Assembly: GCA_943369575.1 (NCBI GenBank)
Contig: CALRNP020000181.1
Location: 1 to 12,112 of the forward strand
Direction of reading: 5' to 3'
Source of the DNA: Azorhizobium sp943369575
GTDB lineage: Bacteria > Pseudomonadota > Alphaproteobacteria > Rhizobiales > Xanthobacteraceae
Length of the DNA stretch: 12,112 bases
A model generated the notes under the pieces. That model did no database searches. It was not told where the DNA came from and was given only the letters and a program-made list of their open reading frames with translations. Shown one piece after another: positions 1-8,607 of this stretch. Numbering within the stretch: position 1 is the first letter of the stretch; every line of letters starts with the position of its first letter. The position numbers were made by a program, and so were the translations under genes.

Positions 1-306
1 CCCGCGCGCGCCGCGCAAGGGCGGAAACCGGGCCGCATCCACCGGCCCCACACGCCGCTCCCGACGGCTCGGTGCCCACCGCCCGCCGGCCGGACGTCAT
101 CGCCGACGCCTCCGCTCTGGTTGCAAAGCACGGAGCGGGCGGCTGTCCCTCTCCGACCATGGGAGCGATGGCAACGGGCCCTTCAACGGGGCGGCCCCTT
201 CGGGAGCGACTGGACATTGCAGTAATCCGATAGAGTGCTTAAGCTACGGCTGCACGCCTGTGCGAAAAATCAAGGCAAAATGGTTGAACGAAGTCGAATC
301 TGAAAA
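1..306. other. Left-edge region without a recognisable gene
   Basis: I see no assignable gene here. The first ~220 bases are very GC-rich, and composition drops abruptly at about 225, just before the AT-richer gene that follows. Two forward frames are open from the window edge: one stops at TAG 231-233, the other runs to TGA 308-310, where it overlaps the TTG start of the next gene. A minus-strand frame from ATG 215-217 also runs off the edge. None gives a protein I recognise, and open frames of this length arise by chance in GC-rich DNA. The 3' end of a gene lying outside the window is possible but unproven. Confidence 0.4.
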
Positions 307-2895
307 TTGATAAACGAACTAGAAGCCTATGTTCGACCACGGCCGATACGGGTCGCATTTCTCGTTTCCGATGGCGAGCATGCTGCCCTAGTGCTCGACG
401 GAATTTTCGCTGACAGTTACGCTCGATGGGGCGGTCGTTTCAGTCTTATTGTGCCCTGCTACGGCGACATTATCGCTCCAGCCTATTGGCCCTGGCTAGA
501 AGTATATGATCCAGACATCGTTTACTCCTATATCACGCTTTCGCCCGAGGCGATCCTGGATTTACATGAGCGACTTAATCCAGCAACCTACATATTCCAT
601 CGTAGTATCGGAAGAACGGTTAATGATGGTTCTGACTTCAAGCCCGACTATGAATTCCAGCCACTTACGTCGCTATCAACTATTTTTCGGAATGCTCGAT
701 ATAGTCGGTCGCAAGAGCCGGGTGCCCCGGTCAGGATTCTTGATTGCCACTTTGGCCAGCCGCCTAGCCGGTTCTTGAGCGACAATTTTGGAACCTACAC
801 TAAATCGTTCGGAACCAGTGTTTTCCCCCCTGACGCGACGAAAGCAGCGACACTAAAAACGATCGTTAACTCAGATACTGTCGCAGACAGCAGAATCGGC
901 AGCACGAAAGCGCTTGATATTATATCGAGCGAATTGGAAGCATTTGATCTTTTTATAAATCGCAAAATCAGCAGCCTATCAATTTCTTCTATCATTTTTT
1001 CACAAAAACTGGACATTAGGACTACGCGATGGGGCAGGGCGTTTAATCTCGTCGTTGGCAGTAGTTTTTCGGATCGAATCCTTCACTGGAACGCTAGACT
1101 TTTGCTTCCATCATGGCTTGACACGGATATATTTTGTCTCAGGGTCGACGCAGAACAACTTGATGATTACAAATTTTTATCTCTTCTTGGAGAATTTTTA
1201 AAGTACCGCAACCAAGTTAATGGTGGGTCGGGAGGGCCGCCTGATTTGGTTATACGATCGACATCTATCGGGACAGCTCGGCTGGGAGAGGCCAGAGCCT
1301 TAATCATGGGGACGCGGCCTTGGGGCAACGTCCGTGTCGAGGCTGTGCAGTCCCTCGATGATATAGTACCAGGCGGGAATGAACTCGAGAGCGCCCGGGA
1401 AGTCGGTCGATTCGCCGGAAGCGTGTTTCGGCGCCCAGACCGAACGCGGTTCGTCTGGACTTCGCCCAGCTTGCGACCGCCGCTTGTTGCCCCCGACCAC
1501 CTCTCGGATGCCCCATCCCAGCAGAATTTCATCGAAGGATACTGGGCATCAGATTTTGATATCGAACTGAATGAGACAGGCCCCGGCTTCGGCAGACCTA
1601 ATCGATGGGTGCTCCCACGTCGCTGGCGACTGGGCGGCGCGTTTAAGGTAACCCGCGCTAATCTGCCCCCTCACGAAACCCCACCCTCCCAACGACGGGG
1701 ACGTGAGGGAGGGCTTACGGCTTTCGTAAGGGCCACCGTCCCAATCGACAGCATCGAGGTACCGAGTGGCACGAATGCGCTTTATTATGCTCTCTCCGAA
1801 GATGGTAGATGGGCACAGAATGACCATTCGTTGGGTCAGGTAAATCCACTGCAAAAAGTGCGGTATGCAAGGCCCTCGAACGAAGCGCGCTACCTTGCTG
1901 GGGTTCTTGGCCTAACTGAAGGGCTCGACAATGCGGCGCAGTTCCTGCTGCACCCTTTCTTGACTGATTTATTTAAGCAACTCGGTGGATCGCCGAATCC
2001 ACCCGGTGAAAAGGTTGAATTGACCATCAATGCGCTAAAAAAGCGCACGGATCCAACTCAGTCGACCTTTAATCTTCGGGATGAAAACCAGCGTCGAGCA
2101 TTAGCGCACCTGATCGTTCGGGCGGCTGCCAGCCTTAAGGCGCCTAAAGAGGCTGTGGCGTTTAGTCAGATCAAGGAAAAGTGGGCAACCTACCGTACGG
2201 TATTCTGGGAAAATCACCCCCGCCCCCCAAAAGACGACTCGGGCTTCGACTGGGATGCGCATGAAGCTGAAAGTCTCGATAGATGCCTGATCGATATGAG
2301 GCGGCGGCGAATGATTTTTCAGGGCCATCGCTGGATTTGCCGGGAATGTCATCATCAGAACTGGGCGGAACTGACCTCTATCGGCATAGAATTAACTTGT
2401 TCTATATGTAAAACACCAGAATCTACCCCAATACAAATCGATTGGCTTTTTAAGCCTAATGAATTTCTTATTGAATCACTACGTGATACAAGCGTATTGT
2501 CATTAATTTGGATTATTGATTTACTACGTCGCGAATCCAAAATTTCATTTTATTACGCAGGACCTACGATTTTTTTCTACACAGAAGAAGCTCATGATAA
2601 GAACCAGCCGGACGCTGAAGCCGACCTACTGGCAGTAGCGGATGGGAAAGCTCTGCTCTGCGAAGTGAAATCCTCCTGGTCAGTGGTGACCAAGGCGGAT
2701 ATCGGAAAGCTGGTCGAATTAGCCCGTCGCCTCAGACCCGATGTCGCGGTGTTGGCGGTAATGGAAGGCGGTAGCAATTTTGCAGCGGAGTTGACTTGCG
2801 CCCGAGCCGATCTAGAGGCAGTCGCGATAGAGTTCAGGCTACTGACTTGGCAGCCGGATGGCTTCTTGGATGGACCCAATCTGCGGGCAGGGTAG
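307..2895 (+). CDS. Unknown protein with zinc ribbon and C-terminal PD-(D/E)XK nuclease-like domain
   Basis: I do not recognise a named family for this 862-residue protein. Residues 13-100 look like an alternating beta/alpha (Rossmann-like) domain, with strands IRVAFLV, RFSLIVPC and PDIVYSYI. A long central region (about 110-650) has no motif I can name. C678/C681 and C698/C701 form two CxxC knuckles of a zinc ribbon. Residues 769-830 fit a PD-(D/E)XK nuclease core: D773 ends a beta strand, E786-V-K788 lies in the next strand, and a helix containing KADIGKLVELA follows. This predicts a Mg2+-dependent nuclease guided by other domains, as in many defence or restriction proteins; the role is inference. 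The start is TTG 307: an in-frame TGA sits at 301-303 and no in-frame ATG occurs before residue 334. No clear Shine-Dalgarno is visible. Codon use is AT-richer (TTA, ATA, TTT common) than in downstream genes, suggesting horizontal transfer. There is no signal peptide or membrane segment. Confidence 0.85.
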   Translation: MINELEAYVRPRPIRVAFLVSDGEHAALVLDGIFADSYARWGGRFSLIVPCYGDIIAPAYWPWLEVYDPDIVYSYITLSPEAILDLHERLNPATYIFHRSIGRTVNDGSDFKPDYEFQPLTSLSTIFRNARYSRSQEPGAPVRILDCHFGQPPSRFLSDNFGTYTKSFGTSVFPPDATKAATLKTIVNSDTVADSRIGSTKALDIISSELEAFDLFINRKISSLSISSIIFSQKLDIRTTRWGRAFNLVVGSSFSDRILHWNARLLLPSWLDTDIFCLRVDAEQLDDYKFLSLLGEFLKYRNQVNGGSGGPPDLVIRSTSIGTARLGEARALIMGTRPWGNVRVEAVQSLDDIVPGGNELESAREVGRFAGSVFRRPDRTRFVWTSPSLRPPLVAPDHLSDAPSQQNFIEGYWASDFDIELNETGPGFGRPNRWVLPRRWRLGGAFKVTRANLPPHETPPSQRRGREGGLTAFVRATVPIDSIEVPSGTNALYYALSEDGRWAQNDHSLGQVNPLQKVRYARPSNEARYLAGVLGLTEGLDNAAQFLLHPFLTDLFKQLGGSPNPPGEKVELTINALKKRTDPTQSTFNLRDENQRRALAHLIVRAAASLKAPKEAVAFSQIKEKWATYRTVFWENHPRPPKDDSGFDWDAHEAESLDRCLIDMRRRRMIFQGHRWICRECHHQNWAELTSIGIELTCSICKTPESTPIQIDWLFKPNEFLIESLRDTSVLSLIWIIDLLRRESKISFYYAGPTIFFYTEEAHDKNQPDAEADLLAVADGKALLCEVKSSWSVVTKADIGKLVELARRLRPDVAVLAVMEGGSNFAAELTCARADLEAVAIEFRLLTWQPDGFLDGPNLRAG

Positions 2896-3038
2896 AGAGA
2901 ACTTGCATAGGCGTGCGGTGGCAAAGGCGGATGGGGAAGCGGGAGCAGGCCCTTTGGGGCCGCACCGACTAAAGCGGAACGCCCTCTCGAACAGCCGAAG
3001 CGGGCTTTCGATGCCCTATATCCGATCTTTGCCGAGTG

Positions 3039-3080
3039 CCCCCCCTCTCCCCCTTTGCCCCATTTCCCCCTATAACCCCC
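3039..3080 (-). promoter_or_regulatory. Five C-tracts (G-quadruplex motif on the minus strand) just before prfC
   Basis: C-tracts of 7, 5, 4, 5 and 5 bases lie at 3039-3045, 3049-3053, 3058-3061, 3066-3070 and 3076-3080, separated by loops of 3-5 bases. On the minus strand this meets the usual G-quadruplex pattern with a spare fifth tract. It ends three bases before the prfC ATG and leaves that gene without a purine-rich ribosome binding site. Whether it folds in vivo or affects prfC is inference. Confidence 0.5.
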
Positions 3081-3083
3081 GCC

Positions 3084-4703
<1,620 letters not shown>

Positions 4704-4853
4704 GTCGCGGGGCAATCGCGTTTGTGACGACAGAGGTGTCCGCCCGCTTCCTGCCGCCCGGCGCGGCGGGGAGCGTGGATTTTCAAGGGGTTGGGCAGGT
4801 TTGCGCCGCAGGGCGGCGGGCCATGCCACACGGTGTCTGAAAAGGGGAATTGA

Positions 4854-5720
4854 ATGTCCAATGCCACTCTCCGCTCGGATGATCCGGGCCTGGCCACGAT
4901 CATCGACGCCGCCTTCGCGCGCATCGGCGAGATCGATTCGTCCACCACGGGCGAGGTCCGCGAGGCGGTGGAACACGCCTTGTCGCTGCTGGATTCGGGG
5001 GCGGCCCGCGTGGCCGAACCGCTGGCGGACGGCGCCTGGCAGGTCAATCAATGGCTGAAGAAGGCGGTGCTTTTATCCTTCCGGCTCAATGACATGGGCC
5101 TCATCGGCGGCGGCCCGGACGGGGCGCCGTGGTGGGACAAGGTGCCGTCCAAGTTCGCCGACTGGACCGCCACCGAATTCCGCGCCGGCGGCTTCCGCGC
5201 CGTCCCCGGCGCCATCGTCCGCCGCTCGGCCTACATCGCCCCCAATGTGGTGCTCATGCCCTCTTTCGTGAACCTGGGCGCCCATGTAGGCGAAGGTACC
5301 ATGGTAGACACCTGGGTCACCGTCGGCTCCTGCGCCCAGATCGGCAAGAAGGTGCATCTGTCCGGCGGCGTCGGCATCGGCGGCGTCCTGGAGCCGCTGC
5401 AGGCCGGCCCGGTGATCATCGAGGACGACTGCTTCATCGGCGCCCGTTCGGAAGTGGTTGAAGGCGTTATCGTTCGTCGCGGCAGCGTGCTGTCCATGGG
5501 CGTGTTCATCTCCGCCTCCACCAAGATCATCGACCGGGCCACCGGCGAGGTCTTCATCGGCGAAGTGCCGGCCTATTCGGTGGTCGTGCCCGGCGCCCTG
5601 CCCGGCAAGCCGCTGCCCGACGGCACGCCCGGCCCCTCGCTCTATTGCGCGGTGATCGTGAAGCGCGTGGACGCCCAGACCCGCGCCAAGACCTCCATCA
5701 ACGACCTGCTGCGGGACTGA
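4854..5720 (+). CDS. dapD: 2,3,4,5-tetrahydropyridine-2,6-dicarboxylate N-succinyltransferase
   Basis: DapD transfers succinyl from succinyl-CoA to tetrahydrodipicolinate in the succinylase branch of diaminopimelate/lysine synthesis, supplying cell-wall cross-links and lysine; it is a cytoplasmic trimer. The 288 residues match the family length. The N-terminal helical part carries the typical WQVNQWLKKAVLLSFR stretch (62-77). Residues about 120-240 are hexapeptide repeats of a left-handed beta helix, including MVDTWVTVGSCAQIG (150-164) and HLSGGVGIGGVLEPLQ (168-183). The family's C-terminal SLYCAVIVKRVD (262-273) is present. ATG 4854 has a strong Shine-Dalgarno, AAGGGGA, at about 4842-4848. 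The gene may be cotranscribed with prfC across 150 bases, which contain only short GC hairpins without a T-tract. No lysine riboswitch is visible. dapE, its pathway partner and often a neighbour, is not in the window. Confidence 0.96.
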   Translation: MSNATLRSDDPGLATIIDAAFARIGEIDSSTTGEVREAVEHALSLLDSGAARVAEPLADGAWQVNQWLKKAVLLSFRLNDMGLIGGGPDGAPWWDKVPSKFADWTATEFRAGGFRAVPGAIVRRSAYIAPNVVLMPSFVNLGAHVGEGTMVDTWVTVGSCAQIGKKVHLSGGVGIGGVLEPLQAGPVIIEDDCFIGARSEVVEGVIVRRGSVLSMGVFISASTKIIDRATGEVFIGEVPAYSVVVPGALPGKPLPDGTPGPSLYCAVIVKRVDAQTRAKTSINDLLRD

Positions 5721-5727
5721 ATATCAG

Positions 5728-5766
5728 CCGCCCTTCGGGCCCGGTGAAGGGGTACTCGGAGGGCGG
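5728..5766. repeat. Overlapping inverted repeats after dapD
   Basis: Two mutually exclusive stems can form just after the dapD stop: CCCTTC (5731-5736) with GAAGGG (5746-5751), and CCGCCCT (5728-5734) with AGGGCGG (5760-5766). There is no T-tract, so this is at best an atypical transcription terminator or an mRNA 3'-end stabiliser. Confidence 0.35.
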
Positions 5767-5824
5767 ATCTGGAGCCAACCTTGCATCGCATGGGGTGCAG
5801 GTAAATTTCCCGGTGGAAAGCGGC

Positions 5825-5852
5825 TTGCCAGGGCGCTCTGAACCGCTATATT
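5825..5852 (+). promoter_or_regulatory. Sigma-70-type promoter, probably for tRNA-Ser
   Basis: TTGCCA (5825-5830) and TATATT (5847-5852), each 5 of 6 to consensus, are separated by 16 bases. The CTTG(a/c)C...CTATATT layout is typical of strong alphaproteobacterial stable-RNA promoters. The predicted start near 5859 gives a leader of about 160 bases before the tRNA. The 13-base sequence cttgccagggcgc covering the -35 box is repeated exactly at 5860-5872. Confidence 0.55.
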
Positions 5853-5858
5853 CCGCCG

Positions 5859-5915
5859 CCTTGCCAGGGCGCGGCGCTTCAACCGGCGCCGGGATTTTTT
5901 CCCGCTTTGGCAAGG
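5859..5915 (+). ncRNA. Possible structured leader or small RNA ahead of tRNA-Ser
   Basis: CCTTGCCA (5859-5866) is complementary to TGGCAAGG (5908-5915) and closes a 57-base segment. Inside lie two short hairpins: CGGCGC/GCGCCG (5872-5877 with 5886-5891) and CGGGA/TCCCG around five T (5890-5894 with 5900-5904). The two share two bases, so one must shorten. The closed structure begins at the start point predicted from the promoter at 5825-5852. It could be a pre-tRNA leader fold or an independent small RNA; no known RNA family is recognised. Confidence 0.3.
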
Positions 5916-6019
5916 TCGCATGGGCACCTTTTCGCCCGGCGGCGTCATGGATCGCATGAGGGCGCGCGCGTCACCTTCGACCCAGACAAAGTTCCGCGCC
6001 GCCGCAAGGCCGGCGCTGT

Positions 6020-6109
<90 letters not shown>

Positions 6110-6193
6110 GATCTAATTTTAAGCCGCTGATTTAAAAAGACTTTTTCTGAAGTCTGGCGGCGCCACCCCACACTTCCCCCCCCCCCACATTAA

Positions 6194-6372
6194 CGCCTGA
6201 ACGGCGAGATCAAGCCCCGCACCGAGGTCGTCGGCATCGTTCGCTTCGTCGGCGCCCTGCTGTTGGAGCAGAACGACGAATGCGCGGTCCAGCGCGCCCG
6301 ATACATGACGCTGGAAACCGTCGCCCCACTGGCAATGATCCCCCTATCAACATGCCCGCAGTTGCATCCTGA
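6194..6372 (+). pseudogene. C-terminal remnant of an IS256-family (mutator-type) transposase
   Basis: The translation from 6194 gives RLNGEIKPRTEVVGI, then VRFVGALLLEQNDECAVQ, then RARYMTLETVAPL. This matches the conserved C-terminus of IS256-family DDE transposases from alphaproteobacteria. It is broken in three ways. The N-terminal ~80-90% is missing before 6194. About seven residues usually present after VVGI are lost near 6239. A one-base deletion near 6332 shifts the frame; reading on in the new frame gives NDPPINMPAVAS and stops at TGA 6370-6372, where the family normally ends. The fragment cannot act. A run of 11 C (6176-6186) lies just before the breakpoint. Confidence 0.8.
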
Positions 6373-6437
6373 TCAGCAAGGCCCGGGCCGAACATGTCGG
6401 CGACCGCCAGCGCCACCGACACCACGTGGTGGGACAC

Positions 6438-6500
6438 GATCGGAAAGAAGGGCGTGATACGAGCCATCTGCCGCTCGCTCAGCAGGAACAAATCACCCAT
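6438..6500 (-). pseudogene. N-terminal remnant of an IS5-family-like transposase
   Basis: The minus strand from ATG 6498-6500 reads MGDLFLLSERQMARITPFFP. This closely resembles the conserved start of IS5-family transposases of Rhizobiales (M-x-DLF-LS--QM--I-P-FP). After about residue 21 the similarity ends and the frame enters sequence belonging to the 3' flank of the opposing IS256-type remnant, so one element appears truncated by insertion or deletion against the other. Upstream sequence to about 6557 (AT-poor, ending GATCCTGAGCCTC) may be the original IS left end, but I cannot define the terminal repeat. Confidence 0.65.
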
Positions 6501-6768
6501 GCCAGCCTCCTCAATGGAGACTGTGAATCACATCCGCAGCGCGACTAGCAGATCCTGAGCCTCGGCGCCCGCAAGCCTCTCGGGGCGCAGGTGGAACAAC
6601 TTAGCCGTGCCGCCGTTTCCCTCCGGCCCCGTGACCGGATGGACCGATGATGGATCTCGACCGCTGCTGCGTCCGCCCGTCCGCGCCGGGGTTTGCCCTC
6701 GTGGCACGGCATCCGGCCGCGCGCGGTCGTCCCGCCGTCCGCATCCGCTGCAGGGAACACCCCGCCGC
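6501..6768. other. Junction between IS remnants and the extensin-like gene
   Basis: No gene is supported here. The first ~60 bases probably belong to the IS5-like element's end. The remainder is GC-rich with no clear promoter motif. The frame of the downstream gene stays open back to GTG 6607, but the added residues are arginine/proline-rich, unlike the family, and would bury the signal peptide. Confidence 0.4.
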
Positions 6769-7554
6769 ATGAGGGCGCGCCGGGCCGTGGCAATGGCGAC
6801 GGGACTGCTGCTGGCCTTCAGTGCCGCCTCTGCCCAGGCGCAGGCGCCGCTGCCGAAGCCCGGCCCGCATCGGGCGGCGGCGCGCGGGCCGCAGGCGGCC
6901 CCCCTCCCTCTGCCGCGCCCCCGCGAACTGAGCGCCCCGCCCGCCACCACGGCGCCGGAGGCCCCGGCGATCCCGCCGCCCGATGCGGCGGAAATCGCCG
7001 CCTGCCGCGCCAGCTTCACAGCCCTGGGCGGCGTCATTCAGGAGGATCCGCCCGCGGCGCAGGCGGCCACCGGCGCCTGCGCCATTCCCGGGCCCGTCAC
7101 CTTCTCCCATCTGCGCCGGGCCGAGGGGCCGGATATCACTTTGGAGAGCGCCGTCACCGTCCGCTGCACCTTGGCGGTGGAGCTGGCCAGCTGGATCGGC
7201 GTCGATCTGGCCGCCATCGCCGCGCGCAACGGCACCACGCTCGCCAAGATCACCGGCGCTGGCGGCCACGCCTGCCGCCCGCGCAATGGTCAGGCCGGCG
7301 CGCAGCTCAGCGAACATGCCAGCGGCAATGCCTTCGACCTGCTGGGCCTCTCCCTGGCGGACGGGCGGGAGATCGCTTTGTGGCAGGCGGACCCGGCGAC
7401 GCGGGAGATCCGCGTGGAGGTGCAGGAGAGTGCCTGCACCCGCTTTCGCACCGTGCTCGGCCCTGGCGCCGATAATTCCCATGCCAACCATGTGCATCTG
7501 GACATGCGCCAGCGCCGAGCCGATTTCGCCATGTGCCAATGGACCGTGGAGTGA
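6769..7554 (+). CDS. Exported extensin-like family protein with M15/LAS-type metallopeptidase motif
   Basis: The 261-residue product starts with a signal peptide (MRARRAVAMATGLLLAFSAA, cleavage likely after SAQAQA, about residue 26), followed by a Pro/Ala-rich linker to about 70 and an extensin-like C-terminal domain (75-261). That domain shows the zinc-binding pattern of LAS-type peptidases: H183-x6-D190 in SEHASGNAFDL, and H241-x-H243 in HANHVHLD. Six cysteines (C79, C104, C133, C169, C223, C256) suggest three disulfides and a periplasmic location. The plant-derived name is misleading; a cell-wall or murein-related role is more plausible, but the substrate is unknown. ATG 6769 was chosen because the signal peptide begins there and AGGGAA lies about 11 bases upstream. 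The gene converges on the VOC operon with only three bases between the stop codons. Confidence 0.88.
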   Translation: MRARRAVAMATGLLLAFSAASAQAQAPLPKPGPHRAAARGPQAAPLPLPRPRELSAPPATTAPEAPAIPPPDAAEIAACRASFTALGGVIQEDPPAAQAATGACAIPGPVTFSHLRRAEGPDITLESAVTVRCTLAVELASWIGVDLAAIAARNGTTLAKITGAGGHACRPRNGQAGAQLSEHASGNAFDLLGLSLADGREIALWQADPATREIRVEVQESACTRFRTVLGPGADNSHANHVHLDMRQRRADFAMCQWTVE

Positions 7555-7557
7555 GGC

Positions 7558-8019
7558 TCACGCTGCCTCCAGCGCTGCGATGTCCAGCTTGCCCATGGCC
7601 ATCAGCGCCGCCATCACCCGCGGCGCCCGGGCGGGGTCGGACAGCAGCGTCATCAGCGCCGTGGGGATGATCTGCCAGGAGACGCCGAAGCGGTCGATAA
7701 GCCAGCCGCAGCGGCCCGGCTGGCTGCCGTCGGCGCACAGCGCGGCCCACAGCCGGTCCACTTCGGCCTGGTCGGCGCAGTCGATCTTGAACGACACCGC
7801 CGGCGACAAGGTGAAGTGTCGCCCGCCGTTCAGGGCCATGAAGCCCTGCCCGGCGAGCGTGAACTCCACCACCAACACGCCTCCGGCCGGCCCGGATTGG
7901 GTCTCGACCGGGCTGCGGAACACCTGATCGATCCGTGAGCCCGGCAGCAGCGAGACATAGAAATCCGCCGCCGCCTCGGCGACGCCGTCGAACCACAGGC
8001 AGGGGGACACCTTGGACAT
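7558..8019 (-). CDS. VOC-fold protein of the PhnB / 3-dmu-9_3-mt type
   Basis: This 153-residue cytoplasmic protein is of the vicinal-oxygen-chelate superfamily, in the PhnB-like branch. It opens with the typical PCLWFDGVAEAAADFYVSLLPGSRI (read at residues 6-30), has GQGFMALNGG in the middle and a characteristic GWLIDRFGVSWQIIP segment (105-119), then an arm with repeated Met/Ala. Members of this branch are often annotated as 3-demethylubiquinone methyltransferases, but most have no proven activity, and that name should not be used here. The start ATG (8017-8019) has a clear Shine-Dalgarno, GGGAGAAG, just upstream. It is the second gene of a two-gene operon, 29 bases after the other VOC gene. 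Confidence 0.88.
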   Translation of the reverse strand: MSKVSPCLWFDGVAEAAADFYVSLLPGSRIDQVFRSPVETQSGPAGGVLVVEFTLAGQGFMALNGGRHFTLSPAVSFKIDCADQAEVDRLWAALCADGSQPGRCGWLIDRFGVSWQIIPTALMTLLSDPARAPRVMAALMAMGKLDIAALEAA

Positions 8020-8048
8020 GAGCTTCTCCCGTTCCGTCGGCCGCCCGC

Positions 8049-8477
8049 TCAGGCCTGCGCCGGCGCATGGGCGGCGCAGGCGGCGGCCATGTCCATCCAC
8101 ATCACTTCCCAGATGTGGCCGTCGGGATCCTCGAAGCCGCGGCCATACATGAAGCCATGGTCCTGCACGCCGGTAGGGTCGCCGCTGCCGCCCGCCGCCA
8201 CCGCCTTCGCGACCAGATCGTCCACCTCCGCCCGGCTGTCGGCGGAGACGCACAGCATCACCTCGCACTGGGCCTTGGCATCGATGATGGGCTTGGTGGT
8301 GAAATGGGCGAACTTGCCGTGGGTCAGCAGCATGACGTGGATGGTGTCGGAGAGCACCATGCAGGCGGCGGTGTCGTCGGAGAATTGCGGGTTCCGCGTG
8401 GCGCCCACCTGCTCATAGAAGGCGACGGCGCGGGGCAGGTCGGCCACCGGCAGGTTCACGAAGATGAGTTTCGGCAT
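8049..8477 (-). CDS. Glyoxalase/bleomycin-resistance-like VOC protein
   Basis: The 142-residue product is a single-chain pair of VOC modules. It begins PKLIFVNLPVADLPRAVAFY, the standard first strand and helix, and ends with the second-module signature FEDPDGHIWEVMWMD (115-129). E124 is in the position of a metal ligand in this fold. The family includes glyoxalase I, dioxygenases and antibiotic-binding proteins; nothing here fixes the substrate. ATG 8475-8477 is preferred over an upstream in-frame GTG (8481-8483) because the Shine-Dalgarno GAGGAG ends five bases before the ATG and overlaps the GTG. It is the first gene of the operon with the PhnB-like gene, so the two probably act together or are simply co-regulated paralogues. 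Confidence 0.9.
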   Translation of the reverse strand: MPKLIFVNLPVADLPRAVAFYEQVGATRNPQFSDDTAACMVLSDTIHVMLLTHGKFAHFTTKPIIDAKAQCEVMLCVSADSRAEVDDLVAKAVAAGGSGDPTGVQDHGFMYGRGFEDPDGHIWEVMWMDMAAACAAHAPAQA

Positions 8478-8607
8478 AAGCACTCCTCACAGCAGTCCAC
8501 TGGTAGACCTGCCCAAGGACGCGGCCACCAGCCCCGCCCCGACACCCGCCGCGGATTTTTCCACACTGTGGTCAGCCTTGCCGTTGCAGCGCAGGCCGCG
8601 CCCGCGC

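Noticed and set aside
4741..4780. GC hairpin between prfC and dapD as terminator
   Set aside because: The stem is about five pairs and there is no T-tract; readthrough into dapD is as likely.
6138..6155. AGACTT/AAGTCT hairpin as terminator of tRNA-Ser
   Set aside because: The stem is only six pairs and no T-tract follows it, so I would not call a terminator.
6601..7539. Minus-strand open frame of 312 codons
   Set aside because: It lies opposite the extensin-like gene, whose signal peptide, cysteines and H/D motifs are coherent; the antisense product is low-complexity.
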